Source: Hippophae tibetana (Eukaryota > Streptophyta > Magnoliopsida > Rosales > Elaeagnaceae). Taken from it: 64,000 nucleotides of DNA. The DNA lies in the NCBI GenBank assembly GCA_037013495.1, contig CM072809.1, positions 5,045,001 to 5,109,000 of the forward strand, given 5' to 3'. The position numbers and the translations under genes were made by a program. Positions 48,950 through 62,500 of this stretch are shown piece after piece (position 1 is the first letter of the stretch; each line of letters opens with the position of its first letter). The notes below the pieces were generated by a model, which saw only the letters and a list, made by a program, of their open reading frames with translations, was not told where the DNA came from and ran no database searches.

Positions 48950-51900
48950 TTAAAGAATCAAATTGTAAAGAATCTCATTCCAAGTATCGGGGACTCCAGA
49001 AAGACACCAATGGCTACAATCCATGGCTGTTCTTCCTCCAAAACCATAAATAGAAGGGTGTCCATCTTTGCGTAGTAGAGAGAGATTAGTTATGTCTAGC
49101 AGTTGAACAGGCTTCTTTATTGTGGTTATAGCATTCTTCAGAACTGTCAAAGCTGGTGGTAATCCTCCTGCGTATGTTGGACCATACACAGGTGTTGTTT
49201 GTCCCACACAGCTCTTCGCTTTTGGCTCCCCCCAATCAGTACCACTGCAAAATTAGCAATCCCAAAATAATATAAGAAATGATTTTAGGTTCTGTTTGTT
49301 TCTGTTTTGAATTCTTGTAAAAGTGTTTCTAATAGTAAACAAAAAATGCTTATAAATCAAACATAAAAAAAAAAATTATAGGTTCAAAAGGTACAGTTTA
49401 TGTTTCTTAAAAAACATAAATAATTATTTTCGAATAGCAAACTATCTAGTTAGTAGTTACTAAGATAATATCAATACATTTGAAGTCACATAGAACTTTA
49501 AGATATCACAATTAGCATGATTTCTTAGTCATTATAAATTTTGATCTTTTAAAAAATAGTTTTAACAATTGGACTATGGCTCAAAGTGGGAATGGTTAGA
49601 TACAGAGAATCGTACTGTCAACGTCTTAAAACTATTTTTTAAAGATGTTCATAAATGATGTCTAGCTAATATTCATTTAAAGATGTTCATAAATGATAAA
49701 GCTAAGAAATAGAACCCAATCATCATAAATGAGAAAGTTATTTTCATGTGAAGGTTTGTTTACAAAAAAAAAACAGACAAAAAACGGTAACTTGAGTTGT
49801 AATTACAGAGGTTCATGTCTCCATTACTACAAAAGCGACTTTAGTAATGTTTCAAACAAATTAGAAGGATCTAATTGCTTCAAGTTCTAACAAATGTAAT
49901 ATAAGTTTGGTAAGTTAAGATCTTACTTGTAATGGGATGGAGATATTCCTTGGAAGAAAACCATAGTTTTAGAAGGATCGATGTTTTCATCCACCCAATT
50001 TCCCCATGTTCTCAGAGCTATTTTAAATGCAACTATACGATCCATGTCTTTCATAACCTTCTGTCCTACTTGAATGTAATCCCACCTGTAAAAATGTTAT
50101 TAAAACAGTTTGTCACATTTTATTTTATTTTACATTTTATAAAGCAAAAACAAAGGGAAAAAAAATCTCTAGTAATAGTATTACGATCACATACGGTTGA
50201 GAAGGTCCTCTACGATTCCACCAATGCCATGTGTTGAAGACAAGCATATCCATATTTTTCCAAAGTTTCCCTCCTAGGACTGAATCCAACTTGAGGACTC
50301 TGCCAATTTGTTCTCTTACAACATCCACTAAGTACACATTTCGATCAAGCATAACTTTAACTCCATAATCCTGCAATTTTATATTCGATGCATCAGGCCT
50401 AAATGGTGTTAAAAACAATAAAAGGTTTTAAAAAAAAAAAAACAATAACAAAACTTGATGTTAGAGTCAAGTTGTGCAATTTGTGAGATGTGATCAAAAA
50501 TTTAATGCTTAATATATTTCCCAAAAGTAATTTCCCTATCTGGGTTATGCTAATATTCTTAAGCTTAACTTAATCTCTCTTTAAAAAAATTAAACAAGCA
50601 AGTAGGAGCATAGGCATTGAAAGGGAGTAACCAGAGTTAGTTGAGTTCAGTGAGAAATTTTAACAAACAGTACTTGGGCAACAGGAGTTTGTTAGAATGC
50701 CAATGTGTTTATCAACAAACGTGGGAGTTGGAAAGCTTATCGTCAAAGATAAGCTTATCATTTTGACAAGTCACTTGGGCCACAAGTCTAGCTAGCGATA
50801 TTTAATAAAACGTTGTGTATAGAATTTGCTTTGATGAGAAAAAGGAATTGAAAATTGACGGCAGATCAATAAATGAAGAGAACCTAAAACTTCAACGTGA
50901 CATTGACTTAAGATGGAGAAGGGCAGGCACCATTTATCTTGACAATGACTTTCTTACCCCTTATATATTGATTCCAACCAGCTGTGTCTTACGATTTGGT
51001 TTGTTGTTGGAATACAAAACCTTTAAGAGAAAACATTATACTTTTATAAAGAGAAGAAACAGATAAGATTGATAGCTTTTGATCAAAGAATAAGACTTTG
51101 ATGGGTGAAAACTTGAAGTACCAAAAACATCTAGCTAACAAACAAAAACATAAATTTCATCTTGGTTACCTAATTATAAAATAATACGTGCCAGGTTAAT
51201 TCTTGGAGAAGGAAAATTTTATGATATCTAAAGTCGGTAAATACTATGTTCTGTGAATACAACCAAAGTGAGCTCGTGGATAACGGGATATAGCTTATTT
51301 TTGGGCATGTAAAATATATGGAGTTTGAATGTGAGTTACAGAAACGTGAATAGTGTAATTATTTTAAAAAAATAAAATTATGAAAAAAATATATATAGAG
51401 ATAAAAACTAAAGTGATAAGTTATATTTATGAACATTTCTCCGTGCATAAAGTTGTTATAATTTATTATTGATAAACATAATTTTACCAATTTTTTTAAT
51501 ATATAATAATCAGCTGAAACCTCAATATGTTAATTTTTGTATATTTATATAGTACCAGGAGCTCAAAGGTCGAGACATCGTCTACTCTGGTGATGTTATA
51601 TTTGGCATTGGGCACAGAAGAGTGAAGCATGCATGTGAGTGACTGCCATTGGTTTCGGCTTAGAGAATCTCCAACAAACATGATGCTCTTTCCTCTTAAT
51701 CTCCTCAAAAAGTCTTGTCCATTAAATCTGCAATACCAATGTGAAATTTCAGCACATGTTTATATAATTTTGTTAATTTCCAGCCTTTTATGTATATATA
51801 ATAATTAATTACCAAACATGCATGTCATTTATATGTCATCTTAATTTTTAGTATAATTTTTCTTACCCTCTACAGACAGACTGAGGATCAGATAATATTT

Positions 51901-54210
51901 TGATCATATAAAACAACGTTGAAAAATTAAATATATATCATAATGGTCAGAGCATCTCAAGTTCTTGACCTCATTCATCAAGATTAAAAACATTAAACAT
52001 GTTACACATATTTGCTTTGTATTTACAAAATATAAACTATTTAACTCGATGCTTGTGAAAAAGTAATGGGGAATTTAAAGTGCTCATAAAATACTCACAA
52101 ATATGCCACGTGTTAAGATTTCGAAAAATATGTCCTACTTTTACCATTTATCAAAAGTCAAATAAGCTCAAATTTCCTATACTAACCCAATGATTGGGAA
52201 AGAAAAGTAAACATTGCAAGCAATTCCATGATTGGACTGGTTGGTCTTTAAATCATTATACCACTTCATTTCATTATATGAGCTGTCCATCATATGTGCA
52301 AAACAAAAAACAAAAAACTCTCTCTCTCTCTATATATATATATATATTAAGTGTTAAGTAAATGAGAAAACATTTGTCACATGGAAACCCATCGTCATGT
52401 CCGTGACCGGATCTAATTTAAGTTCATGTTTATTTTATAGAATAAATAATAGTAGAAATTAAACTAAAAAAACAATAATATTATTATTATATTTATTTAA
52501 ATAATTAAATTAAAATAATGATAAATATTTATAAAATATAAATAAATGAAAATTATAAAATATTTTTTATTTATTTCTAAATAAAATAAAATAAGAAAAA
52601 TAACAAATAATTATACAAAAATATGATAAAAATCAAACATTTTTAATTATTTAAATTATTATTAGCTAAATAACAAAATTCCATGAACTTATCTACATCA
52701 ACGTACTTGAAAAACGAATATGATGGAATCAAAAGAGAAATTCGTTATTCTCTCTTATTTTCTTCTTTTTTCCATAGCAAACCAATATCTTATTCAATTA
52801 ATATATTGGCCTCCACATAATTGTAATTATTAATATTTAAAAAAAAAATCGCAATAGTTTTTATTTTAAAAAACACACATTTGGCGCCTCATAGAGAAGT
52901 CCTTTTTTTATTATTTCGACCAGAAAACAGAACAAAAAAATCAAAAGTCACCAATCACATTCACAGCCCGAAAATATTTCCTGATTGTTCATTGGGATTT
53001 TTCTGTTTTTATTGCTGATAGTGCATGAGAGAGGCGCGTGAAAAGTGTAGCCACTAAATTGGCTGCCACCAACAATCCTTTCTTTCCTTTTTCTCCCTTT
53101 TCGCTTAGTTTTAGGGCAAACATTCTTTACAAAAACATGGACAAAACCCTTGCTCACAACTGGAGACGCACTCCAAGACCTTTTGGCATATTTTTAATAA
53201 TTAATTTAAACATCTCCAACATTAAATCCAAGTTAATATTGAAAAGTCATGCTTAAATCATACAACAACTATATTTTTTAACCATGATTTTCTTTTAATT
53301 TTGTTAAAAGTAAGTATGTTACGTTTCATTTGTCCTAGACTTTCTAGTGTTAGCTACAAGCTTTCGCCATCACTAGAAGTACAAATTCAAAGTATTAGCT
53401 AGACAATATTTTCAATATCTACAAGTTAATTAGTCATATAGCTAGTTAGCTTCAAATTCAATATGATGGACTAACCAACTCAACTACTAAACTAAGATCA
53501 GTAATACTAAAAGAAAGGAAACAATTGTATAAGCATTATTATTTACTTTTGGCCGTGAATGACTAATGACCAAAATGTAAAGAGTATGATAATGAGATCT
53601 ATCTCTCGTTGAGTAAGTAATTTTAAAATAAATGATAATTAATATAATTTTTTTAAATAAAAATTTAATAAATAACGGAAGGAATAAAACAATTTGATTG
53701 ATAATAAATGTATAACACCAACTACCTTTAAAGCCATAACCACCGTTTTCATGGCTAAGCAATGCAGTTAGAACCCATAAGTTTTAATGTCAATATCCAC
53801 TAACTCGTATCATTATTATTAGTAAAACAGAAATAATTAATATTATCTATTGGGGCGGAATTTAAAATAAAAATAAATAAATAATAATTCAGAAGTTTAT
53901 GCACACACTTGGGAAGAGAAGGGAAAAAAGAATGTTACCTGACTAAATTGCAATTAGTTGGTTTCCATCTAAATTTGGGGTAAAGCAGATCGGAACGGCC
54001 ATTTCTTTGGCAAGCAAACTCCCTCTCAATGAAGGGACAAACAGAGGAATTGTAAAGAGGATAAGAGCTATCCAAAACCCATCTTCCTTTGTATAAATCA
54101 CATTGATTTACTCCATTTATTTGTTGGTTTTGAAGAAGAAAAAGAAAAAGAAGAAGAAGAATATTGGGAATAAAAACAGAGGAACTTCTGCTACTAAACC
54201 AGAAACCCAT
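48950..54210 (-). CDS. TBL: TRICHOME BIREFRINGENCE-LIKE protein, copy 3
   Basis: Five exons: 53939-54210, 51556-51727, 50195-50370, 49927-50085 and 48950-49244, 357 residues. Internal exons are again 172, 176 and 159 bp. Features: hydrophobic N-terminus ([15 protein letters not shown]), PMR5N ([20 protein letters not shown]...[16 protein letters not shown]), GDS motif ([13 protein letters not shown]) and DxxH ([18 protein letters not shown]). Function as for the other copies. Introns are the longest of the three (2.2 kb for intron 1). A GA microsatellite lies just upstream of the start. No disruption seen. Confidence 0.92.
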
Positions 54211-56591
54211 TTCTGTGTGCAGTCTAGAAGGAAAGAGAGAGAGAGGGAGAGAGAGAGAGAGAGATTCTATCTTCCAATTTTGTTGCTAATTGCTACCCTG
54301 ATACATCTTTATATATATATGACTATATGTACTGTACTACTGTGTGGATGTGTGTTTGGAGGGAGGAAGGAAGGAATGAAGGAAGGGAGGGAGCTAAATT
54401 TTGAGACTGGATAACTGTCTTTTTATTTGGTAGAGCAGACAATATTATATATTAAGTTATTAACGTGGTTTGGCGTTTTTGATTTAATGTAATATAAAAA
54501 TATTAATTATACAAATAATTTCATCGAATTATCTCTATAATACTTTTCTTTTATAGTTATTTTTTTTATTTTTTAGGCAAGAGTGTAAATGATATATTGA
54601 CTGTGGCACATTTAAATTAATTGAAATAATTTGTGTCCTAATTTAATTGTTGGAATCGAACTTCAATTGAAAAACATAAATCAAATTAAAATATAATTAT
54701 CTCAAATAACTCTACTAAATAAATGGAGACAAGTGTGGACTAATCCGTTAATCCGTATTAAAAATAGAAATACATCATCCTAATGATAATAGAATGCAAT
54801 TAAAAGTCAAAGCTTCTAAATATACCAGAAAACAAATCAAATATTAATGTTGTCCTTATTAGCCTTGGCTCATTTAGTTAAAAGCTCACAATTTTCTCAT
54901 ACCAAACATTTTCCTTACATGTTAGTTGAATATTCCAGCTACATTTTTTTTATACATAAAGAAACAAAGGAAAAAAAAAAAAACCAAATAACAAGCATGT
55001 GACACCTGAAATTCTCATGCCACTACAATAGTGCCTAAGATGCTGTAACAAATTTATTAGAATTTCTGTATTTTAATCCCCTGATTTAATATGATATCAA
55101 TCATTATGCAGTAAACTTATTTCTGTTCTTATTTTCCTTTGAGAAAATTATCCAGTATAGCCAAAAAAAAAAAATTATATGCATTTACTATTTGTCCACT
55201 CATATACATAATTCTACGATTATATATATATATATATATATTAATTGATAATCGGTACAATTGATAATGAAATAAACATATGTACATTTTATTAATAATA
55301 AAGGGATTAGGATACAAATGTTTCTATTATTTTTGTATAAGGTAACTTTAGCTATTCTTTTAAGTTAGGTACGGTTACTCTTGAATTTTTCTACCTTTCA
55401 AAAATATTATTATTTTTAAATTAGATTAAATTAATTTTATCTAAAAATTAAGTAACTAAATTTATCTAATTTAAAAGAAATAGGACTAAAGTGTCGGACT
55501 AATTCGACCATAATCTTAATAATAAATAAATCAATCAAAATATTTGTTTGAGTAAATAATATCTTCTATTCTTTTTTGAGGAATAAATAACCTAAAAAAA
55601 GGAAATTGAACCCTTGTTAAATAAAAATTAAATATTAAAAGTTGAAAAATATTCTTCCCCTTTTTAGAGCATTCTCATAGAGATTTGAACCGATTTCTTT
55701 ATTCTTAATCAATTCTGTTTTTTTACACTTCATAAACGATTTCATTTTTAATTTTCTAGATTAATAACTTGTAATCTAATATTTATAAGATTTAGTTATA
55801 TATAATAATTTTATTTATAAATAAAATTACCTCACTAAGCAATACACATCTTTTTTATATAACATAATATACATATGTTTTTTATTATTATTATAACATA
55901 AAAATAATATATGTATTTAAAATAAAATTTAAAATAAAATCATATAAATAACTGTATAGTATATTTTAAATATATGTATTTAAAATAAAATTTTAAAAAA
56001 AATTCAGTAGCTTTATTAGCTTAAAAGCTATCTTATCTCACGTCTTATTTCAAATTGTAAAATTAAAGGTGTAGTAATCTTTATGATATTGAGCTTCTCT
56101 TTTGTTTCCTTCCCCTTATCTTTCTATTTGTTTACGATGCTGGCCTCCTTTAAGCGCAAGAAAATTACCTTCACACGCATCAGTCCATAATGTTGAGACA
56201 TCATTGCAAATCTTATCCTCTTTCAGTTGTCCAAGATGACTTTGATAGAAGCGAAATTTCTTAAAGGTAATTTTAGTGTATAAAAATAGTGACTCGTATT
56301 GATTAAAAAATATATTAATGTAAGTTTTATAAATACACTTGTGTCCAAAATCAGTACTCTACGTTCTGTGAAAATAACATTGTTATATAATGGAGAGAGT
56401 ACTGTCTATTTTATTAAACAAAAGTTCATTCAAATTAGTTTACAATTGCAAACATAGAAATTCAGATTCAGTACTAACTCCCTCCCAGGAATAAAGTAAC
56501 TAATCCAATAATAATAACTTACAAAAAAGACAAGCTTGAAACAGAAACAATCAATCCTATTCCTGACCTTGTGCATAAAATTTTAAAATAT
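54211..56591. other. Intergenic region between TBL copy 3 and the receptor kinase
   Basis: Upstream of TBL copy 3 there is a GA microsatellite (about 54234-54263). Further on are a TA run (about 55220-55242) and AT-rich sequence. No gene recognised. The final bases are the 3' flank of the receptor-kinase gene. Confidence 0.5.
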
Positions 56592-59500
56592 CTAATCTCT
56601 GTTCTTCCAGTAATCAGAATCAGGATTAATAATAGGGTATAGATCAGGAACAGAGGAAGAAGAAGCAACAGATGGTCCACCAATTGAAATACTGTGTGTT
56701 TGGGTATCATTAATGGTTCCTTCTTCAATGGATTGATAATGGTCTCTCATTACCTTCATATCAGCAATTGAGACAAGTGAGTTTGAGAGGACAAACTCAT
56801 CCAAAACTCTCCTTCCTTCTAGCATACTCACTACTGAAGACATAAGTGGCCTATTTGCTGGAGATATGTTAGTGCAAAGGAGAGCCACATTTATTGTTAT
56901 CAACATCTCTTCTTTGTTGAAATCTGACCCTAATTTTGAATCCACCAATGCCATCAGATTTTCCTTTTCCTTCAGAAAGAGTGCCTAGAAAATCAAGAAA
57001 GTAATTCTTTTATGAATCTAAAATAACTTATATTACCAATGAAGCTACAGCCTTGTTTTGCAAGACTATATGAAGTTTGATTTCACGTGCATATATTGAT
57101 TTACACACTATCTCATGCAACGCTGCTTGGTTGAAATGGAAGTATGAGAAAATAAAGTAAAAAGAAAAAAAAATATATGTTCAAGTTACCCAATCAAGAA
57201 GATTGAAATGATCATCCTTTGGCCGGCTAGAGTTGCTTCTTCCACTAACAATTTCCAAGAGAACAATTCCAAAACTGTAAACATCTGCTTTATCAGTTAA
57301 ATAACCCCGCGTTGCATATTCAGGTGCCATATATCCACTGTTAGAATCATGTCATTTCTTAGTTAGCAATGCAGAACATACTACTTTTCCACGGTTTGCT
57401 TAAACATAACATTCGAAAAGTATAATTATGCTCTGAAAATATTAGGGGGAATAAAGACCGTGCTAGAAAAATAATATAAATTTGTTAATATTTTAGCAAT
57501 ACAGAAAGTTTTTTAAGTATAGTAAATATATGAAGAGTAATGTAAAACATGGGACATACACAGTTCCAGCAATTCTAGTGCTTATGTGGGTAAACTCCTC
57601 TTCATCAAGCTTGGCTAAACCAAAGTCTGATATTTTAGGATTAAGATCTTTATCAAGTAGAACATTAGTAGCCTTGATGTCTCTATGAACAATTTTCAAT
57701 CTTGATTCTTCATGCAGATAAGCCAAACCTCTTGCTATACCAACACAGATTTTGTGCCTTGTTGGCCAATCTAATTTCAACTGGCTATCCTTTTGGCCTT
57801 CCATTTGTCAATTCAATAGAAAATTATTAGAAAAACATTGAAAAATTCTCAAATGGAAAACTACTGCTCAGTAGAAAAGGCTAAAAGACTAACCAAACAA
57901 AGCACGAGCCACGCTATTATTTTCCAAGTACTCATATATAAGCAACAATTGATCTCCTTCAATACAACATCCATAGAGTTTAACTAGGTGTGGATGTTGC
58001 AGAGCAGAGATCATGCCTATCTCATTGAGAAATTCCCGATTTCCTTGCTTTGATTTGGAAGAGAGCTGCTTAACTGCAATTATGGTTCCATCAGAAAGGC
58101 AGCCCTGCATTTGAAAACAGAGTTCACTAAAATATTTGGTATCAACAACAAAGGGATGCATCATAATTGGTTCAGACACAAAACTTGGTAAAACAGAGCA
58201 TAGCCTGTGAATAATATTTTGGTGTGGCACATGAGATAACTTGTGTAAGAACCAATAGGAAGGCTTTGTAGTGTAAGGTGCATCACATTGTGTAATTAGA
58301 GGTAGTTACAAACCTCTATAAATAGTGTGACTAGACTCTAGCTTAGAGGACTAGAAATCTGTTACAAAGCCTAAGAGATTTTGTGAGGTGAGAATATAGG
58401 GAGACCATCTTGTAGCAAGACTGCAAGAGTGAGAGTTCATATGTGTGTGATCAAAGGAGTTGCCAGAACTGGATTCAATCAGTTTGTATAGCTACTAGTC
58501 TTTACATTGTAATCAAGGCAATAATCTTGGAGCATTAATACAAGGAATTGTTTCTGGTTTGTGCCTGTGGATGGTTTTAGTGTTCATCGATTCTTGGTAG
58601 AGTGAAGATCATCGAGCATTGCATGATCTTTCACTGCATACATTAGTTGCAGTGGTAGAGTTTTCTTAACAGATTTGGTAACAGAACTATTGCAATAAAG
58701 AAGGTGATTCAATCAATTTCTTGAATTGATTCTTGGACAGAAGAAACAAGGCTGCTAATCAAGAATGGGTACTCTAAAACTCGACATTGAGAAGTTTGAT
58801 GGAAATGGGGATTTTGGCATTTGGAGGAAGAAGATGAGGACCGTCTTGGTGCAACAAAAAGTCTCTATTGTACTTGATGAAACCCCTATTAGAAGAATCA
58901 CAATTTTCCTACGAACTTAATCAAGTTCTAAACAGCGGAATTAAACATATTCTCCTTCTTTGTGTGAATATTTTAGGAAACAAATAATAGAGTTCAAAAT
59001 GAAAACATGCACAAAATCAACACAAACAATTTACGTGGAAATACCTTCCCGGTGTAGGAAGAAAACAACCACGGCACTCCTCTCTAAAACTTTCACTATC
59101 AAGAAACAATTGTACAACAATTCTCTCTAGGTAAAACTAGAGGCAAACAATCAACAACATCATCAAGAATACACTTCTTGGAAAGTAACAATTATTTCAA
59201 GATAAATGGAGAGATCTAACTCAATTCATAATCATTGTTCACTGCTCAGAATTTCTCAAACCGGTGAGCCAAATCCAACTAAGGCTTGAAACTGTTTAAA
59301 CACATCTAATACTTGATCTTTGCTCTTCAAAGTGTACACCCATAACTTTCTTGAACAATTATCTATGAAGGTTACAAAATAACTGGCACCACCCAATTTT
59401 TTTGTTTTCATAGGATCACATACATCTGAATGTACCAAATCAAGTATGTATTGTTTTCTTGAAGGAGGGAAACTTTTGAAAGAAACTCTATTTTGCTTCC

Positions 59501-62500
59501 CTGTCAAACAATAAGTACATCTTCTTAAACAAACATCATTCATTCCAGAAAGAAGATTTTTTTAATCAATACTGCCAAGCCTTTCTCACTCATGTGAGCA
59601 AGTCTCTTATGCTACAATTCTGATGTGAGCTCATCTGTCACAGCATTAATAACACCTTTAAAGAGTCTCGCCTACAGTATATACAAACTGGAATGCTTGT
59701 TCCCACGAGCAACAACCATAGCATCTTTAGTAAGTTTCCATTGACCATTACTAAATGTATTGCAATATCCTTCATCATCAAGTTTACCTACAGAGATCAA
59801 GTTCAAACGAATTTCAGGAATATGTTTTACCCCTCTAAGAAGTAGCCTCGTGCCATTATTTATCTCCAAACACACATCTCCAATACCAATGACTTTAACC
59901 AAGCCATCATTACCCAACTTCACTATCCCAAAGTCACCTGCTGTATAGGATGTAAAGAAGTCCTCTCAAGACGTAGCATGAATGGAGGCTCCACTATCAA
60001 TAACCCAACTGACCTCGTGACATGCAACATTGACAACATCTTCATTATAAACAACGAGAAAGTCTTCTAAACTAACGGTGGCAACTCGATCATTTTCCTT
60101 GCCAACATCACCCTCTTGTTCTTTGTCTTTCTTCTTGTTATCCCGCTTCAACTGTCTACAATATTTCTTGATGTGCCCTTTCATGCCACAGTGATGACAC
60201 TCAACATTAGAAAACCTGTTGGACTAACTTCTTCCTTTTTCTTTGTTCTTGTAACATCTGCTTTTACTCCTCCCTCTTCTTTCTGTAACCAAAATCTCTG
60301 ACTGTTGAGAAGACCCATGTGATTTTCTTTTCATTTCTTCATTCAAAACACTACTTTAGCCAGATCCATATTGATTACACCATTTGGAGCTGAGTTACTT
60401 AATGATATTCTAAATGTTTCCCAAAAGTCTGGCAACATATCCAATAAACACAACCCCTGAATCTCATCATCAAACTTGATACCCATTCCAGCTAACTGAT
60501 TGATTATTCCTTTGAACGTATTCAAGTGATCTGTCAATGGAGTTCCATCTTGGTACCTTAAAGCCATCAACTGCTTTATAAGAAACATTTTATTATTTCC
60601 TGTTTTCCGAGCATACAACTCTTCAAGTTTATTCCATAATGACCGTGCATGTATTTCTCCACTAATATGGTTCAAAACATTATCATCTACCCACTGCCTT
60701 ATATACCCACAGACTTGTCGATGTAACAAAGTCCATTCTTCTTCAGACAATTTTTCTGGCTTTTCAGAGGCAAACACCGGTAAATGAAATTGTTTCACAT
60801 AAAGGAGATCTTCCATCTTCCCTTTCCAAGTGTGATAATTAGAACCATTCAAAGTAATCATTCTACTCAAATTTGCTTCCATTATTCAACACAAGAAATT
60901 CAACAATAATAACCACAGCTCTGATACCACTTTGTTAGGAGAATCACAATTTCAATTCGAACTTAATTAAGCTCTAAACAGCGGAATTAAACCTATTCTC
61001 CTTCTTTGTGTGAATATTTTAGGAAACAAATAATAGAGCTCAAAATGAAAACATGCACAAAATCAACACAAACAATTTACGTAGAAAAACCTTCCCGGTG
61101 TAGGAAGGAAACAACCACGGCACTTCTCTCCAAAACTTCCACTATCAAGAAACAATTGTACAATAGTTCTCTCTAGGTAAAACTAGAGGCAAACAATCAA
61201 CAACATCATCAAAAATACACTTCTTGGAAACTAACAATTATTTCAAGATAAATGGAGAGATCTAACCCAATTCGTAGTCACTGTTCACTGCTCATAATTT
61301 CTCAAACCGGTGAGCCAAATCCAAATCCCACCGCACAGATTAAAGAGTCTTGAGTCGTGAACCTGCCTGAAAAATTTCAGCTTAATCGGACCACAAACGA
61401 CCTTCGATCGGAGCACTTGATGAAGGCTTGCTGGAGAAGGAGAAACTGAAAATTGAGAGCAGTTTTTCTGCAGCAGCTGCTGTTTTTCTACACTCGTTTT
61501 TCTCTACTGATTTTTCACACACAACAAACCCTAAATGGGTTTATTAATTAAAGTAATAAAATGACATAATTTCCCTTCTTACTTCATGGGCTTTTAAGCC
61601 ACATGGGCTTCCCTTGGGCTCCTCCAAATCAAGAGGAAAACCCAACAACCCCTGTATTTCCAGAGTTAGAAACCTAGGCCTAACTCAACCTAATAAGATC
61701 TTATTGAGTTAAGAGTTATCCAGATTTATAAGCAGTTTTGTTGTCTTGTTCCTAGCCGATGTGGGACTGAAGAAACTTAACAGCCCCCTACACATGAACA
61801 GAGGTGGTTTCATAAAGTCACGATAAGATTATTAAGGACAAAACCCAAATCACCGATCAAGTCAGACCCAGCTCTGATACCAAGTTAGAAACCTAGGCAT
61901 AACTCAACCCAATAAGATTTCATTGAGTTAAGGGTTGTCCAAGCTTATAAGCAACTTTGCTGCATTGTTCCTAGCCGATGTGGAACTGAAGACTGAAGAA
62001 AACTTAACAATCCCCCTCCACACCAACATAGGTGATCTCATAAAGTCATAGTGAGACTGTTAAGGACAAAACCCAAATCACTGATCAAGTTAGGCCCAAT
62101 TTTGATACCTAGTTAGAAACCTAGACCTAACTCAACCCAATAAGATCTTTTTGAGTTAAGGGTTGACCCAGCTTATAAGCAACTTTTCTACCTTGTTCCT
62201 AGTCGATGTGGGACTAAAGAAAACTTAACATCCAAAAACCACAATAGCATAAAGGAAACAAGAAGCCTTGGATACAGCATTCACAAACATCATCTTGAAC
62301 CTCTCAGATGCAGTTTTGTGTCAAGTCAATAATGAAACTATTTCTCATGGATTGTGGAACAAGTTGGAGAGCTTTTATCTCAGGGAGTCCCTGTTCAACA
62401 AAATCTATTTGAAGAAGAAGTTTTTTGGCTACAAGATGGATACCAAGAAGACATTGGAAGCAAATTTAAATGATTTCAAGAAAGTCACTATTGAGTTGTC

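Larger units (their letters stand above)
58887..61647 (-). mobile_element. Copia family 1 deletion derivative
   Basis: 5' LTR 60933-61647 (715 bp), primer site 60918-60929, then gag, protease and the first part of integrase on the minus strand. The integrase frame ends near 59276, where only the last ~389 bp of the 3' LTR (58887-59275) remain. Perfect 5-bp duplication ACCCC (58882-58886 and 61648-61652). The intact duplication with a half-missing 3' LTR means the deletion happened after insertion. Same LTR family as 6277-6981. Confidence 0.9.

Noticed and set aside
54103..54414. 103-residue Lys/Arg/Glu-rich protein
   Set aside because: Produced by the antisense of a TBL signal peptide and a GA microsatellite.
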